From Pseudomonadota bacterium (GTDB lineage Bacteria > Pseudomonadota > Gammaproteobacteria > Acidiferrobacterales > Acidiferrobacteraceae), in assembly GCA_021819245.1 (NCBI GenBank), contig JAKARI010000004.1, forward strand, positions 1 to 64,000: a stretch of DNA of 64,000 nt, written 5' to 3'. Both the position numbers and the translations under genes were made by a program. The stretch's first letter is position 1, and each line of letters begins with the position of its first letter. This document shows positions 53,772 through 63,677 of this stretch, in pieces. The notes beneath the pieces are model-generated. The model ran no database searches. It was not told where the DNA came from and saw only the letters and a program-made list of their open reading frames with translations.

Positions 53772-55121
53772 TCAGCCGCCGGCGACCGTCATGCGCTCCA
53801 GAAGCCACGAGCCCGTACAGACATTGTGGCGGGTGTCGACGTCGCGTCCCACCGCGACCAGGCCCTTGTACATGTCCCGGAGATTGGAGGCGATCGTGAT
53901 CTCCTCCACGGGATGGACGATCTCGCCACCCTCGACCCAGAAGCCGGCCGCGCCCCGCGAATAATCGCCCGTCACGTTATTGATGCCAAAGCCTATGAGC
54001 TCGGTCACAAACAGGCCGCGCCCCATCGTACGCAAAAGGCCCGCCAGATCCTCCGCGCCGGGCGCCACCGTAAGATTATGCACCCCGCCGGCATTGGCGG
54101 TGGTGACAAGGCCCAACTTGCGCGCCGCATAGCTGTCGAGGCAATAGCGGCGCAGGATACCGTCGGTGACGAGGTCGCGATAGCGGGTCTCGACCCCTTC
54201 GCCGTCGAAGGGCGCGCTGCCCATGGCCTTCTTGCGGTGCGGCTCTTCATACAGATGCACCCACTCCGGGAACAAGGCGGTGTCGACGCTATCGACGAGA
54301 AACGATGAGCGCCGGTACAGGCTCGGCCCGCTGATGGCCGAGACCAGGTGCGATACCAGGCTGCGCGCCACCTGGGCCTCATAGAGGACCGGGACCTGGC
54401 AGGTCTTGATCTGGCGGGCCCCGAGCCTGCGCACGGTGCGATGCGCGGCCCTGCGTCCTATCTCCTCGGCCGCCGGCAGATCACGCGGATCGCGCACCGC
54501 GGCATACTCGTAATCGCGCTGCATCGCGCCATGGCCGTCATCGCCCAGCACCGCGCAGCTTAGCCCATGGCGGCTTGCGCGCACGGTCCCGAGGAAACCA
54601 TGGCTCGTGGCATAGACATCGGTCCCGTCGTGGGTGGTGATGGTCGCCCCCTCGGAATTGCGGATGCGTGGGTCAGCGGCAAACGCCGCCGCCTCGCAGC
54701 GCGTGGCGAGATCGATCGCCTCTTCCATCGACAACGGCCAGGGATGGTGGAGGTCGAGGTCAGGGATGTCGCGCGCCAGATGGGCGGGGTCGGCAAGCCC
54801 GTTAAAGGGATCGGCCGCGGTATGGCGGGCGATGGCGCACGCCGCCATGACCGCCTCCGACAGGGCCTGCCCCCGGAAATCCGCGGTGCTGGCCGATCCG
54901 CTGCGCTCCCCGAAGAAGACGGTTATGGACAGGCTCTTGTCGCGATGATGCTCGACGGTCTCGACATCGCCCTTGCGGACCGTGACCGACAGGCCATTGC
55001 CGAACCCGGCATTCACCTCCGCGGCGCTTGCCCCCTGGCGCCGGGCCAGATCCAGGGCCTGGGCCGCCAGATCCTCGAGTGATGGCGCGCGCTTGTGCGT
55101 CGTGATCGTGGCGTCCATCAT
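53772..55121 (-). CDS. pmbA: Metalloprotease-related protein PmbA/TldE
   Basis: 449-residue U62-family partner of TldD; the TldD/E heterodimer is a metalloprotease acting on unfolded peptides, on microcin precursors and on CcdA in E. coli. TldE lacks the HExxxH site and none is seen here. Conserved parts include [35 protein letters not shown] and [26 protein letters not shown]. The start overlaps the tldD stop (ATGA), a tandem ATG follows, and GGAGGA lies upstream. In E. coli the two genes are unlinked; here they are an operon. Confidence 0.94.
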   Translation of the reverse strand: MMDATITTHKRAPSLEDLAAQALDLARRQGASAAEVNAGFGNGLSVTVRKGDVETVEHHRDKSLSITVFFGERSGSASTADFRGQALSEAVMAACAIARHTAADPFNGLADPAHLARDIPDLDLHHPWPLSMEEAIDLATRCEAAAFAADPRIRNSEGATITTHDGTDVYATSHGFLGTVRASRHGLSCAVLGDDGHGAMQRDYEYAAVRDPRDLPAAEEIGRRAAHRTVRRLGARQIKTCQVPVLYEAQVARSLVSHLVSAISGPSLYRRSSFLVDSVDTALFPEWVHLYEEPHRKKAMGSAPFDGEGVETRYRDLVTDGILRRYCLDSYAARKLGLVTTANAGGVHNLTVAPGAEDLAGLLRTMGRGLFVTELIGFGINNVTGDYSRGAAGFWVEGGEIVHPVEEITIASNLRDMYKGLVAVGRDVDTRHNVCTGSWLLERMTVAGG

Positions 55122-56581
55122 TCCTCCGTCCCGCCTACTGTCAAACCGTCTATACGCAAGGTCGGCTGGCCGACGCCCACCGGCACGCTCTGACCGTCCT
55201 TGCCGCAGGTCCCGACGCCGGTATCGAGGGCGAGATCGTTGCCGACCATGGCCACCCGGGTGAGGACATCGGGGCCATTGCCGATGATCGTCGCCCCACG
55301 CACCGGCCGACCGATGCGACCCTGTTCTATGAGATAGGCCTCGGAGGCCGAGAACACGAACTTGCCGGAGGTGATGTCCACCTGGCCGCCGCCGAAATTG
55401 ACCGCGTACAGGCCCTTTTTGACCGACGCGATGATCTCCTCGGGCGGCGTCTGTCCGGCAAGCATATAGGTATTGGTCATGCGCGGCATCGGCAGATGCG
55501 CATAGGACTCGCGACGCCCATTGCCGGTGGGGCTCATACCCATGAGCCGCGCATTCATGCGATCCTGAATATAGCCGCGCAATACGCCGCGCTCGATCAA
55601 AATGGTGCTCTGAGTCGGGGTCCCCTCGTCATCGACGTTGAGCGAGCCGCGGCGCCCCGGCAGGGTGCCATCATCGACCACGGTACAGGTATCGGCCGCG
55701 ATCTTGTCCCCCAGCCGGCCGGCAAAGGCCGATGTGCCCTTGCGGTTGAAGTCGCCTTCGAGCCCATGGCCTATGGCCTCATGCAGCAGGATGCCCGGCC
55801 ACCCGGGACCCAGCACCACCTGCATGGTCCCGGCCGGGGCGCTCGCGGCCTCGAGGTTTACGAGCGCCTGGCGCACGGCCTCGCGCGCGTAGGACAACGC
55901 CCGCTCCTCGGTGAGGAAGTATCCGTAATCGGTGCGCCCGCCGCCCCCTGCGGTGCCGTGTTCGCGGCGGCCGTCCTGCTCCACTATGACCGTCACGTTC
56001 AGGCGCACAAGGGGCCTGACATCGGCCGCCATGACGCCGTCGCTACGCACGACCAGTATGGTCTCCTGAGATCCGCCCAGGCTCGCCATCACCTGCTTTA
56101 CGCGCGGGTCGATGCGGCGCGCCTCTTGCTCGACGCGCTCGAGCAGCGCCACCTTGGCGGTGTCCTCGAGGCTGTGAAGGGGATCGAGGGGCTGATACAA
56201 CGAGAGCGCCCCGCCATCGCGCTTCGCCAGCGCCACGGTCTGCTCCCGCCCCCCGCGGGCTATGGCGCGCGCCGCGGTCGCGGCATCGATGAGCGCCGGC
56301 AACATGATCTCGTCGGAATAGGCAAATCCGGTCTTCTCGCCGGCGATCGCGCGCACCCCGACGCCCTGCTCTATGTGCCGATTCCCCGACTTGACCTGGC
56401 CCTCCTCCAGAGACCAGGACTCCTGACGGCTATACTGGAAATACAGGTCGGCGTAGTCGATGTGGTGCCCGAGCATACGCCCCATCACCTGATCGATCTC
56501 GCCTGCGCCTATCCCCGCGGGGACGAGCAGCGATTCACGGGCGCGCTCCAGATTGCGACTATGGGAATTGTCTGTCGTCAT
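55118..56581 (-). CDS. tldD: Metalloprotease TldD
   Basis: Catalytic subunit of the TldD/E peptidase. The zinc site is [11 protein letters not shown] (HExxxH variant), with a Cys ligand in [19 protein letters not shown] near the C-terminus. [25 protein letters not shown] at the N-terminus is family-typical. It has 487 residues, overlaps the nitrilase stop by 4 bases and is followed by pmbA. Confidence 0.96.
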   Translation of the reverse strand: MTTDNSHSRNLERARESLLVPAGIGAGEIDQVMGRMLGHHIDYADLYFQYSRQESWSLEEGQVKSGNRHIEQGVGVRAIAGEKTGFAYSDEIMLPALIDAATAARAIARGGREQTVALAKRDGGALSLYQPLDPLHSLEDTAKVALLERVEQEARRIDPRVKQVMASLGGSQETILVVRSDGVMAADVRPLVRLNVTVIVEQDGRREHGTAGGGGRTDYGYFLTEERALSYAREAVRQALVNLEAASAPAGTMQVVLGPGWPGILLHEAIGHGLEGDFNRKGTSAFAGRLGDKIAADTCTVVDDGTLPGRRGSLNVDDEGTPTQSTILIERGVLRGYIQDRMNARLMGMSPTGNGRRESYAHLPMPRMTNTYMLAGQTPPEEIIASVKKGLYAVNFGGGQVDITSGKFVFSASEAYLIEQGRIGRPVRGATIIGNGPDVLTRVAMVGNDLALDTGVGTCGKDGQSVPVGVGQPTLRIDGLTVGGTEE

Positions 56582-57429
56582 AACAATCTCCGATGCATGA
56601 CACTGGGTAGGCGGCGGCGAACCGCGGCCAGGGTCGCCTGGTCGATGCGCGCCATGGCGATCCCGGGCCCCTCGGGCCGCTCTGCCAGGATCGCGCCCCA
56701 GGGGTCTACGATCAGGCTATGGCCGTAGGTGGTGCGGCCGTTGTCGTGCCGCCCGCTTTGCGCCGCAGCGATGATATAGGAACTGTTTTCGATAGCCCTG
56801 GCGCGCACCAGGACCTCCCAATGCGCCTGACCCGTCGGGACCGTAAACGCCGCGGGAAGGGCCACCATCTCGGCACCCCCGTCGAGCAGCGCGCGAAACA
56901 GCTCCGGAAAACGCAGATCGTAACAGATGGCCAATCCCAGGCGGCCCCAAGGCGTAGGCACCGTCACCGCCGCCGGGCCTGCCTCGAAGCCATCGGACTC
57001 GGCGTAACGCTCGCCGGGCCCGAGATCCACGTCGAACAGATGGATCTTATCATAACGCGCGACCCGCTCCCCGTGATCGTTGAACACGAGACACGCGGCG
57101 CGCAGCCGCGCGGGATCGCGCGAGCGCATGGGGATGGTGCCGGCCACGACCCACATGCCAAGCGTCCGGCAGGCACCGGAGATGGCCTCTTGCATGGGTC
57201 CGCCCTCATCGGTCTCGGCGTGGCGCAGGCGCAACTCTTGCGAATCGGCCATGAGCGCGAAGTTCTCCGGCAGCACCGCAAGCTTGGCGCCTTGCCCATG
57301 GGCCTCGCGCAGGGCCGCCTGCGCGAGGGCCAGATTGGCTGCGACATCGCGCCCCGAGCCCATCTGGACCGCGGCCGCTATGGCCGTCACTCCTTGTCGG
57401 GCTTCCTGTGAATGCTGGGTTTGCTCCAT
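56578..57429 (-). CDS. Carbon-nitrogen hydrolase (Nit2 / deaminated glutathione amidase-like)
   Basis: Nitrilase-superfamily amidase. The Glu-Lys-Cys triad is visible in [24 protein letters not shown] and [16 protein letters not shown]. This pattern is that of Nit1/YbeM-type enzymes that repair deaminated glutathione. The ATG at 57429 gives 283 residues and overlaps yhdP by 43 bases; a GTG at 57390 overlapping the yhdP stop (GTGA) is an alternative giving 270. It lies between yhdP and tldD, a recurring order in gammaproteobacteria. Confidence 0.9.
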   Translation of the reverse strand: MEQTQHSQEARQGVTAIAAAVQMGSGRDVAANLALAQAALREAHGQGAKLAVLPENFALMADSQELRLRHAETDEGGPMQEAISGACRTLGMWVVAGTIPMRSRDPARLRAACLVFNDHGERVARYDKIHLFDVDLGPGERYAESDGFEAGPAAVTVPTPWGRLGLAICYDLRFPELFRALLDGGAEMVALPAAFTVPTGQAHWEVLVRARAIENSSYIIAAAQSGRHDNGRTTYGHSLIVDPWGAILAERPEGPGIAMARIDQATLAAVRRRLPSVMHRRLL

Positions 57430-60400
57430 GGCCCCTCGACGTAATAGGTTGTTTGTGTGCCCTGATCGATCTCGTGGGCGAATATCTTCTGCATGAGCAG
57501 GACCGCCGCGCCCGCGATCGGACCACCGAGCAGGCCGGTGGCGAGCGTGACGTTGTTCTGTATGCGCGGCTGTACCCGAATCCGCAGATTGAAGGTGCGG
57601 GCGGCCAGATCGGCCTCGCCGGCCACGATCATATCGGCCGACGGCCCGGCAATATGAATGCCCGGGGTCTTGGCATGGCCATTGAAGGCCGTCAGCGTGC
57701 CATCGATGCTATTAAAGGCAAATCCCCGCCCGAAGATGCCGTCAAAATCCAGGGTCAGATAGCGGGTCAGAGAGTCCACATTGAAGATCCCGAGCAGTTT
57801 GCCTGCCCCCTCCTTGACCCTGATGAATCGGCCATCATGCGATGCGAACCGCATGTGGCCCGTGAGGTGGCGCAAGGCGAAGGCCTCGGGGCCTCCGGGC
57901 CAGCTTATGGTCCCGCTCGCCGTCGTGCGTCCGCCCGCGACCTGATGGGGCAGACCCCAGGCCGACAGGCTACGCCCCAGGTCCGTACTGGCGAAGGCGA
58001 GCGTAAACTGCGACTCGGATTGGCCACCCCGCCTCGTCCATTGCCCGGACCCGCTCAGGCGCGCCGGCGGCTGGACGACGGTGATCCGCCGAAAACGAAA
58101 CCCGTCGGCATTCGGGGCGCCATCGATCACGACATGACCAAGGGCGTCGCCATCGACGGTCAGGCTATTGGCGGTAAACCGGACCGCCGGCAAGCGGCGC
58201 GGATCACGCACCGATGGCGTGGACTTGGGCGCATGCGGTGCGCGGGATGACGCCGGTATCACGAGGCGGGTCAAGTGCAAGGCGAGCGCCGGGTGCGGTC
58301 TTTCGCGCCAGGTCACGCTCCCGGCCACATCCGGCCCCTCGAGCACCCCGGCCCATGTGGCCGCCTGACGCTCAAATCGCGCGTGCACAACGCCAAACGA
58401 GCGGCCCGCCCACACCAGGGATCCGACATAGCCGGCCAACGCCCGGGGCGTGGCGAGCGAGGGCACCTGCGCCGCGGGATAGGTGCGCGAGAGACCCTGA
58501 ACGAAGGTGATCCAGGGTGCGATTGCGAGATAGCCGCTGCGTACGCCGACCGCAAGGCCAGGGGACACGACCTTGGGGGGCAGCGCCGATCCTACGCCGA
58601 CCCATAGCCCCTGGCGGCCACCACGCGCGCGCGCATAGGCAAGCCCCAGATGGCGGGCCACGACGCCGTGCGCGAATACCCCCCGGGCGTCGCTCACCAT
58701 CGTAAGCCGCAAGGTCGCCGGGACCCCTGCGGCCTTGCCCGCCGGATAGGGGAGGTCGAGCGCCAGGGCGCGCAGATCGGCCCGCACCCGGGCGACCAGG
58801 CGCCGCCGCCTGATCACATGCAGGCGCCAGTTCACGGGGCCGTGCACATAGCGCCGGGCAGGACCCGCCAGGGCCGCAAGGTGCGCGGCGTCGATCATAC
58901 CCGTAGCGCCCCCGCCCACGCCGCCGTGAGGCAAAGGCGCAAGCGTCAGCGCAAACGGCCCGCCGAGCAGGCGCCCCGACAGCCGGGCGCGCTCGGGGCC
59001 GGCGCCGTTGAATGCCACCGTACCGGTCAGGGCCCGCCAGCGTAGGGCCCTCGGCCCCAAGGGATAGCGCAGGGTGGCATGGGCAAGGCTCACCTGTCCA
59101 TGCAGCGCCAGGGGCCCCTGGCGGCGCGAGAACGGGATGTCGAGCACCAGTGAAAGCTGCGCCGCCCCGGCCCCGGAGATCGTCGTCGGCAACACCGCCT
59201 GCAGCGGGCGCCGGACATGGGGCAAGACCACCGTGAGGACCTTCCCCAGGCCGCCTTGCGCATGCACGCGCACGGTCACCGTGCCCGAGGGCGTCCCCAG
59301 CGGGCCCGCATGCACCGATACCTTCGGGACCGGCAGGCCCCCCAACACCCCTGAGCCGCGCACGGACAGCGCGGCGCCGGTTTCGCTTGCCGTCACCATC
59401 AGGTGACGCGCGCTCGGCCAGTCGGGCAGAAACCGATAGCGGCCGCGCCTTATGTGCAGCCTGACATGGAATACGCCGTTCCCATCACGAAACGGGAAAT
59501 CGGCGAGCGGCCCCTCCAAAGTGACGTGGCCGCGGGTCACGAGTCCTGCGCGTATGGTGCGCGTCAGCCACTGCCGCAGAGGGCGATGCAGGGTGCGCGG
59601 ATACAGATTCTTGAGCGCAGACAGATGCACATCATGCAAGACGGCCTTGAGAAACAGGACCGGACCCTGTCTTATCGTGCGTGACCCGCTGGCCACGGCA
59701 TCGATGGTCCCGGCGCTCGATAGGAGATGCAGGGCCGAAAGCCTCCACGACAGGCCTTGGGCATCCGTGTGCCACGACACGTGCGCGGCCAGGGCCTGAA
59801 CATGCAGCGGGCCTGGCAACGCCGCCGGTCCGCGCACGAGCCCATGGATGCCGCTTAGGGTAAGCGCTCCGGAATGGGTGCTTGCCACCACCGTACCCGA
59901 GGCATGGGCAAAAAACGGCCCGGAACCCGGGTGCCCAAGGCCCAGACCCGTAAAGTGGGCGCGCACTTCATAGTGCCGCCGGCCGGCGCGCAGATCGAGG
60001 CGCGTGAGCGTACCCCGGGGGCCGAGCCCCAGCCAGGCGGCGATGGGTCTGTTGCGCGGGTGCAGGTGCAGGTGGGAGGCCAAATAGACGACCTGAGTGA
60101 GGTGCAGGCGGGTTGCGTCCACGGACCACTGCCGCCCCCGGCGCGCGACATAAAGGCTTTTCGTGCGCGAATCGACGCCGGCCAGAGAGGAGACCACGTC
60201 CGCCGCATACAGGCGGAAGCCCTGGGGGGTCATCTTTAAGCTAAAGCGCCCGGCGAGGCCGCCAATGGCCATCGCCCGGCTCACGCTATTGGCGGGGACG
60301 AAGACCCGCGCCAACGCCACCTTGCCGCCGACAAACCCGAGCCGACCCTGGTCCCAATCGCTCCAGAGCCGTCCATTGACCGTGCCGGCAAGCGGCCGGA

Positions 60401-61151
60401 GGCCGCGACGGCCTGTCAGTGCCGCCGCGGCCTGAAGGTCGAGGGCGGCGGCATGGATGCCCACCGCGCCGTCAAAATGCGCGCGCGAGATCCTGCGGCC
60501 GGCGAACTCGACGGTCACCTGGCAGCGCCCGCACACCCCCGGTATCGAGGCCGAGGCGGTCAGGGTATGATCCTTGATGCCGGTCGCCCAGCTGGCATCG
60601 AGCGCCTCAAGCGAGACGGTATGCGGTCCCGGCAGCGCGACCGTGATCTGTCCGGCCTCAAGCCGCAGGGCGGATATCATTCCCAGAAACCGCCGCCAAT
60701 CGAAAACGGGTCCCGCATGGCGCGCTAGCCCCACGATATGGACGCCGTGCGCGGTCTCGCGCAGACTCAGATGCATGCCATTGATGCCGATAAACGCCGG
60801 CCACAGGCGGCCGCGCGCCAAGGCAAGCCATGACAGATCGACGCGCACCGCGCCTGCCGCCACCGCCGGGCCCGCGCGGCCCATGACCACAACATCCCGA
60901 AGCACGATCCCGGGACGCCAGCCGGCCCGCGCCGCAAGCGCCCCGACACGCACCTGAGCCCCGGCTGCGCGCGTCAGGGCCGCCTCGAGCGCCGGCCGGT
61001 CGGCCTGCAGAAGCGGCGTAAGCCACACAGGGCTCGTCGCAAGCGCTGCGGCCACGAGCGCCGCGCACGCACCCATTGCGGCGACCAGATACCGCACACC
61101 GCGGCTTCGGCGGCGCCAGAAGCCTTGTACACGCGCCCTGAGCCCTACCAT
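57387..61151 (-). CDS. yhdP: AsmA-like envelope protein YhdP
   Basis: 1254-residue protein of the AsmA/TamB-like superfamily. In E. coli YhdP, TamB and YdbH together move phospholipids to the outer membrane. One N-terminal transmembrane helix (VAAMGACAALVAAALATSPVWL) is followed by a very long periplasmic region of repeated beta-strand segments, forming a lipid-conducting groove, and the C-terminal DUF3971/AsmA-2 end with LLGIFNVDSLTRYLTLDF, NLRIRVQPRIQNNVTLATGLLGGPIAGAAVLLMQKIF and [12 protein letters not shown]. It follows rng after 56 bases. Confidence 0.93.
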   Translation of the reverse strand: MVGLRARVQGFWRRRSRGVRYLVAAMGACAALVAAALATSPVWLTPLLQADRPALEAALTRAAGAQVRVGALAARAGWRPGIVLRDVVVMGRAGPAVAAGAVRVDLSWLALARGRLWPAFIGINGMHLSLRETAHGVHIVGLARHAGPVFDWRRFLGMISALRLEAGQITVALPGPHTVSLEALDASWATGIKDHTLTASASIPGVCGRCQVTVEFAGRRISRAHFDGAVGIHAAALDLQAAAALTGRRGLRPLAGTVNGRLWSDWDQGRLGFVGGKVALARVFVPANSVSRAMAIGGLAGRFSLKMTPQGFRLYAADVVSSLAGVDSRTKSLYVARRGRQWSVDATRLHLTQVVYLASHLHLHPRNRPIAAWLGLGPRGTLTRLDLRAGRRHYEVRAHFTGLGLGHPGSGPFFAHASGTVVASTHSGALTLSGIHGLVRGPAALPGPLHVQALAAHVSWHTDAQGLSWRLSALHLLSSAGTIDAVASGSRTIRQGPVLFLKAVLHDVHLSALKNLYPRTLHRPLRQWLTRTIRAGLVTRGHVTLEGPLADFPFRDGNGVFHVRLHIRRGRYRFLPDWPSARHLMVTASETGAALSVRGSGVLGGLPVPKVSVHAGPLGTPSGTVTVRVHAQGGLGKVLTVVLPHVRRPLQAVLPTTISGAGAAQLSLVLDIPFSRRQGPLALHGQVSLAHATLRYPLGPRALRWRALTGTVAFNGAGPERARLSGRLLGGPFALTLAPLPHGGVGGGATGMIDAAHLAALAGPARRYVHGPVNWRLHVIRRRRLVARVRADLRALALDLPYPAGKAAGVPATLRLTMVSDARGVFAHGVVARHLGLAYARARGGRQGLWVGVGSALPPKVVSPGLAVGVRSGYLAIAPWITFVQGLSRTYPAAQVPSLATPRALAGYVGSLVWAGRSFGVVHARFERQAATWAGVLEGPDVAGSVTWRERPHPALALHLTRLVIPASSRAPHAPKSTPSVRDPRRLPAVRFTANSLTVDGDALGHVVIDGAPNADGFRFRRITVVQPPARLSGSGQWTRRGGQSESQFTLAFASTDLGRSLSAWGLPHQVAGGRTTASGTISWPGGPEAFALRHLTGHMRFASHDGRFIRVKEGAGKLLGIFNVDSLTRYLTLDFDGIFGRGFAFNSIDGTLTAFNGHAKTPGIHIAGPSADMIVAGEADLAARTFNLRIRVQPRIQNNVTLATGLLGGPIAGAAVLLMQKIFAHEIDQGTQTTYYVEGPWSKPSIHRKPDKE

Positions 61152-61207
61152 CGAATCATCGACTCAGATTCCCCCGAGGGATCCGGTCACGCATCGCCCT
61201 AGGCGCT

Positions 61208-62635
61208 TCACGTGAGGACCACCTCGTATTCTTCCTGATTGTAGAGCGGCTCGACCTGAAGGAGAATGGGCTTTCCGATAAACTCCTGCAGGCGCGCCAG
61301 GCCCTGCGCCTGATCATCGTTAAGCCTATCGACCACGACCTGGGAGGCAACCACCAGGTATTGGTCCGTGTCGAACTGCCGGGCCTCCCGCAGGATCTCG
61401 CGGAAGATCTCGTAGGTTACGGTCTCGGGGGTCTTCAATACCCCGCGGCCCTTGCATGCCGGACAGGTCTCGCACAGCAGGTGCTCCAGGCTCTCGCGCG
61501 TGCGCTTGCGCGTGATCTCCACGAGACCCAGGACCGACATATCGGCGATCGAGGCCTTGACGCGATCACGGGCGAGCGCCCGCTCGAGCGCCCGCAGGAC
61601 CTGGCGCTTGTGTTCGGGATCGCCCATGTCGATGAAATCCACGATGATCATGCCACCGAGATTGCGCAGGCGCAGCTGGCGGGCGATGGCATGCGCGGCC
61701 TCGAGGTTGGTCTTAAAAATGGTCTCGGCGAGGTTGCGGTGTCCGACATATGTGCCGGTATTCACGTCGACCGTGGTCATGGCCTCGGTCTGGTCAATGA
61801 CGAGATAGCCGCCGGACTTGAGCGCCACCCGGCGGTCCAGGGCCCGCTTGATCTCGTCTTCCACGGAATAGAGGTCAAATATCGGCCGCTCCCCCGGGTA
61901 ATATTCGATGCGCGGGGCCACATCGGGGACGAATTCCAGGGCAAACTCCTGGGCCTTGGCATACATCTCGCGCGAATCGATGCGCACCTTCTCGACATTG
62001 TCGCGCACCAGATCACGCATGGCGCGCAGCACGAGCGACAGGTCTTCGTGAACCAGCCCGCGCTGTCCTGGCTCGCTCATGCGCTCGCCCACGCGCGCCC
62101 AGAGCTTGCGCAGATAGCGGATGTCGCGCTTGAGCTCCTCCTCGCTTGCCTGCTCGGCCATGGTGCGCAGGATGAAGCCCCCGGGCTCATCACCCATGGC
62201 CGAACGCACGGCGGCGCGCAGCCGCTCGCGCTCTTCCTCGTCGTCGATCTTTTGCGAGATGCCGATATGGTCGCTCGTCGGCATGTAGACGACATAGCGG
62301 GCCGGGAGGCTCACCTGCGTCGTGAGCCGCGCGCCCTTGGTACCAATCGGGTCCTTGACGACCTGCACGGTCACATCCTGGCCCTCGACGAGCGCCACCC
62401 CGCCGTCGCCGGACTTCATCTCCGCGGTCTGCAGAAACGCGGTGCGTTCAAGCCCGATATCGATGAAGGCCGCCTGCATGCCCGGAAGGAAGCGCGATAC
62501 CCGGCCCTTGTAGATATTCCCGACCAGGCCCCGGTGGCTCGCGCGCTCGATATGGACCTCCTGCAGCACCCCGTTTTCGACCACCGCGACACGGGTCTCC
62601 TGGGGCGTCACATTGATCAGAATCTCCTCGCTCAT
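61208..62635 (-). CDS. rng: Ribonuclease G
   Basis: Single-strand-specific endoribonuclease that matures the 16S rRNA 5' end and degrades mRNA. An S1 domain (GLVGNIYKGRVSRFLPGMQAAFIDIGLERTAFL) is followed by RNase H-like and DNase I-like parts, with TEAMTTVDVNTGTYVG, IIVDFIDMGDPEHKRQVL and the zinc-link CETCPACKGRG. The start ATG 62635 after GAGGG gives 475 residues. There is no long C-terminal degradosome scaffold, so this is RNase G and not RNase E. It overlaps maf by 4 bases. Confidence 0.96.
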   Translation of the reverse strand: MSEEILINVTPQETRVAVVENGVLQEVHIERASHRGLVGNIYKGRVSRFLPGMQAAFIDIGLERTAFLQTAEMKSGDGGVALVEGQDVTVQVVKDPIGTKGARLTTQVSLPARYVVYMPTSDHIGISQKIDDEEERERLRAAVRSAMGDEPGGFILRTMAEQASEEELKRDIRYLRKLWARVGERMSEPGQRGLVHEDLSLVLRAMRDLVRDNVEKVRIDSREMYAKAQEFALEFVPDVAPRIEYYPGERPIFDLYSVEDEIKRALDRRVALKSGGYLVIDQTEAMTTVDVNTGTYVGHRNLAETIFKTNLEAAHAIARQLRLRNLGGMIIVDFIDMGDPEHKRQVLRALERALARDRVKASIADMSVLGLVEITRKRTRESLEHLLCETCPACKGRGVLKTPETVTYEIFREILREARQFDTDQYLVVASQVVVDRLNDDQAQGLARLQEFIGKPILLQVEPLYNQEEYEVVLT

Positions 62636-63201
62636 AAAAGACCCTCGGCCGCCAGCAGCTGGCCGCATTCATATAATGGCAGGCCGACGACACCGGAATA
62701 GCTCCCCACAAGGCGTGCGACGAACAACGCCGCGCGGCCCTGAATGGCGTAGCCCCCGGCCTTGCCGATCGGCTCGCCGGTCGCGCAATAGGCGTCGATC
62801 TCCGATGCGCTCAGGGCCTTGAAGGTCACGTCGCTGCGCGAGTGCGTCTCATTGTGCCCGCGGCCTATGAGGCACAGCGCGGTATAGACGGTGTGCCGGG
62901 CCCCCGACAGGCGGCTCAGGGCCGCGCGCGCCGCGGGGATATCGGCCGGCTTATGCACGATCACGCCCTCATGCACGACGATGGTATCGGCACCCAGGAC
63001 CGGTGCCGCGACAAGCCCCCGGCGGTCGCGTTCGCGTTGCCCCGCGCAGGCCTTTTCGTGGGCCATGCGCCGCACATACCTCCAGGGCCTCTCGCCTGGT
63101 CGCGGCGTCTCGTCGATATCCGGCGCAAGCGTCATGAACGCCACGGCGATCTGGTGTAAGAGCTCCTGCCGGCGCGGCGAGGCCGAGGCGAGATAGATCA
63201 C
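62632..63201 (-). CDS. maf: Maf family nucleoside-triphosphate pyrophosphatase (YhdE-like)
   Basis: House-cleaning enzyme hydrolysing dTTP, UTP or modified nucleotides to monophosphates. IYLASASPRRQELL at the N-terminus is the Maf signature; LGADTIVVHEG, KPADIPAARAAL and GYAIQGRAALFVARLVGSYSGVVGLPL complete it. It has 189 residues. Order maf-rng-yhdP matches E. coli yhdE-rng-yhdP. It overlaps rlmH by 4 bases. Confidence 0.94.
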   Translation of the reverse strand: MIYLASASPRRQELLHQIAVAFMTLAPDIDETPRPGERPWRYVRRMAHEKACAGQRERDRRGLVAAPVLGADTIVVHEGVIVHKPADIPAARAALSRLSGARHTVYTALCLIGRGHNETHSRSDVTFKALSASEIDAYCATGEPIGKAGGYAIQGRAALFVARLVGSYSGVVGLPLYECGQLLAAEGLL

Positions 63202-63668
63202 GATGATCCCCTATGATAAGGCTGCCCGCTCAAGGCGCTGTAGGCGCGATAGATCTGCTCGGCGAGCATGACCCGCACCAGCGCATGCGGAAACACGAGC
63301 GGCGACAAGGACCAGCGGTCCGAGGCCGCGTTCAGGCAGGCGTCGGCAAGCCCTTCCGCCCCCCCGATCAGAAAGACGAGCGGCCGGCCCGTGGCAAGCC
63401 ACGCCTCGAGATCGCACGCAAGCGCCTCGCTGGTGCGCATGCGCCCGGCGACATCGAGCGCCACGATGAGGGCGTGCCGGGGTGCCGCGCCAAGCAGCCG
63501 CTCCCCCTCCTCGCGCCTCCCCTTATCCCGGTCACCGCCACGCGTCCAGCGCGCCGGCGCGATCTCGGACAGCTCCAGACGATAGGGCCCGGGCAGGCGG
63601 CGGGCATAGTCGGCGAACCCGGCCTGCACCCACCCCGGGACCCGTGTGCCGATTGCCAGAAGGCGCAT
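63198..63668 (-). CDS. rlmH: 23S rRNA (pseudouridine1915-N3)-methyltransferase
   Basis: SPOUT methyltransferase acting on pseudouridine 1915 of helix 69. MRLLAIGTRVPGWVQAGFADYARRL at the start, then LVFLIGGAEGLADACLNAASDRWSLSPLVFPHALVRVMLAEQIYRAYSALSGQPYHR, the knotted SAM-binding C-terminus. I use ATG 63668 by alignment to E. coli RlmH; a GTG two codons earlier (63674) is equally possible. The product has 156 residues. It follows rsfS closely. Confidence 0.95.
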   Translation of the reverse strand: MRLLAIGTRVPGWVQAGFADYARRLPGPYRLELSEIAPARWTRGGDRDKGRREEGERLLGAAPRHALIVALDVAGRMRTSEALACDLEAWLATGRPLVFLIGGAEGLADACLNAASDRWSLSPLVFPHALVRVMLAEQIYRAYSALSGQPYHRGSS

Positions 63669-63677
63669 CGCCACGGA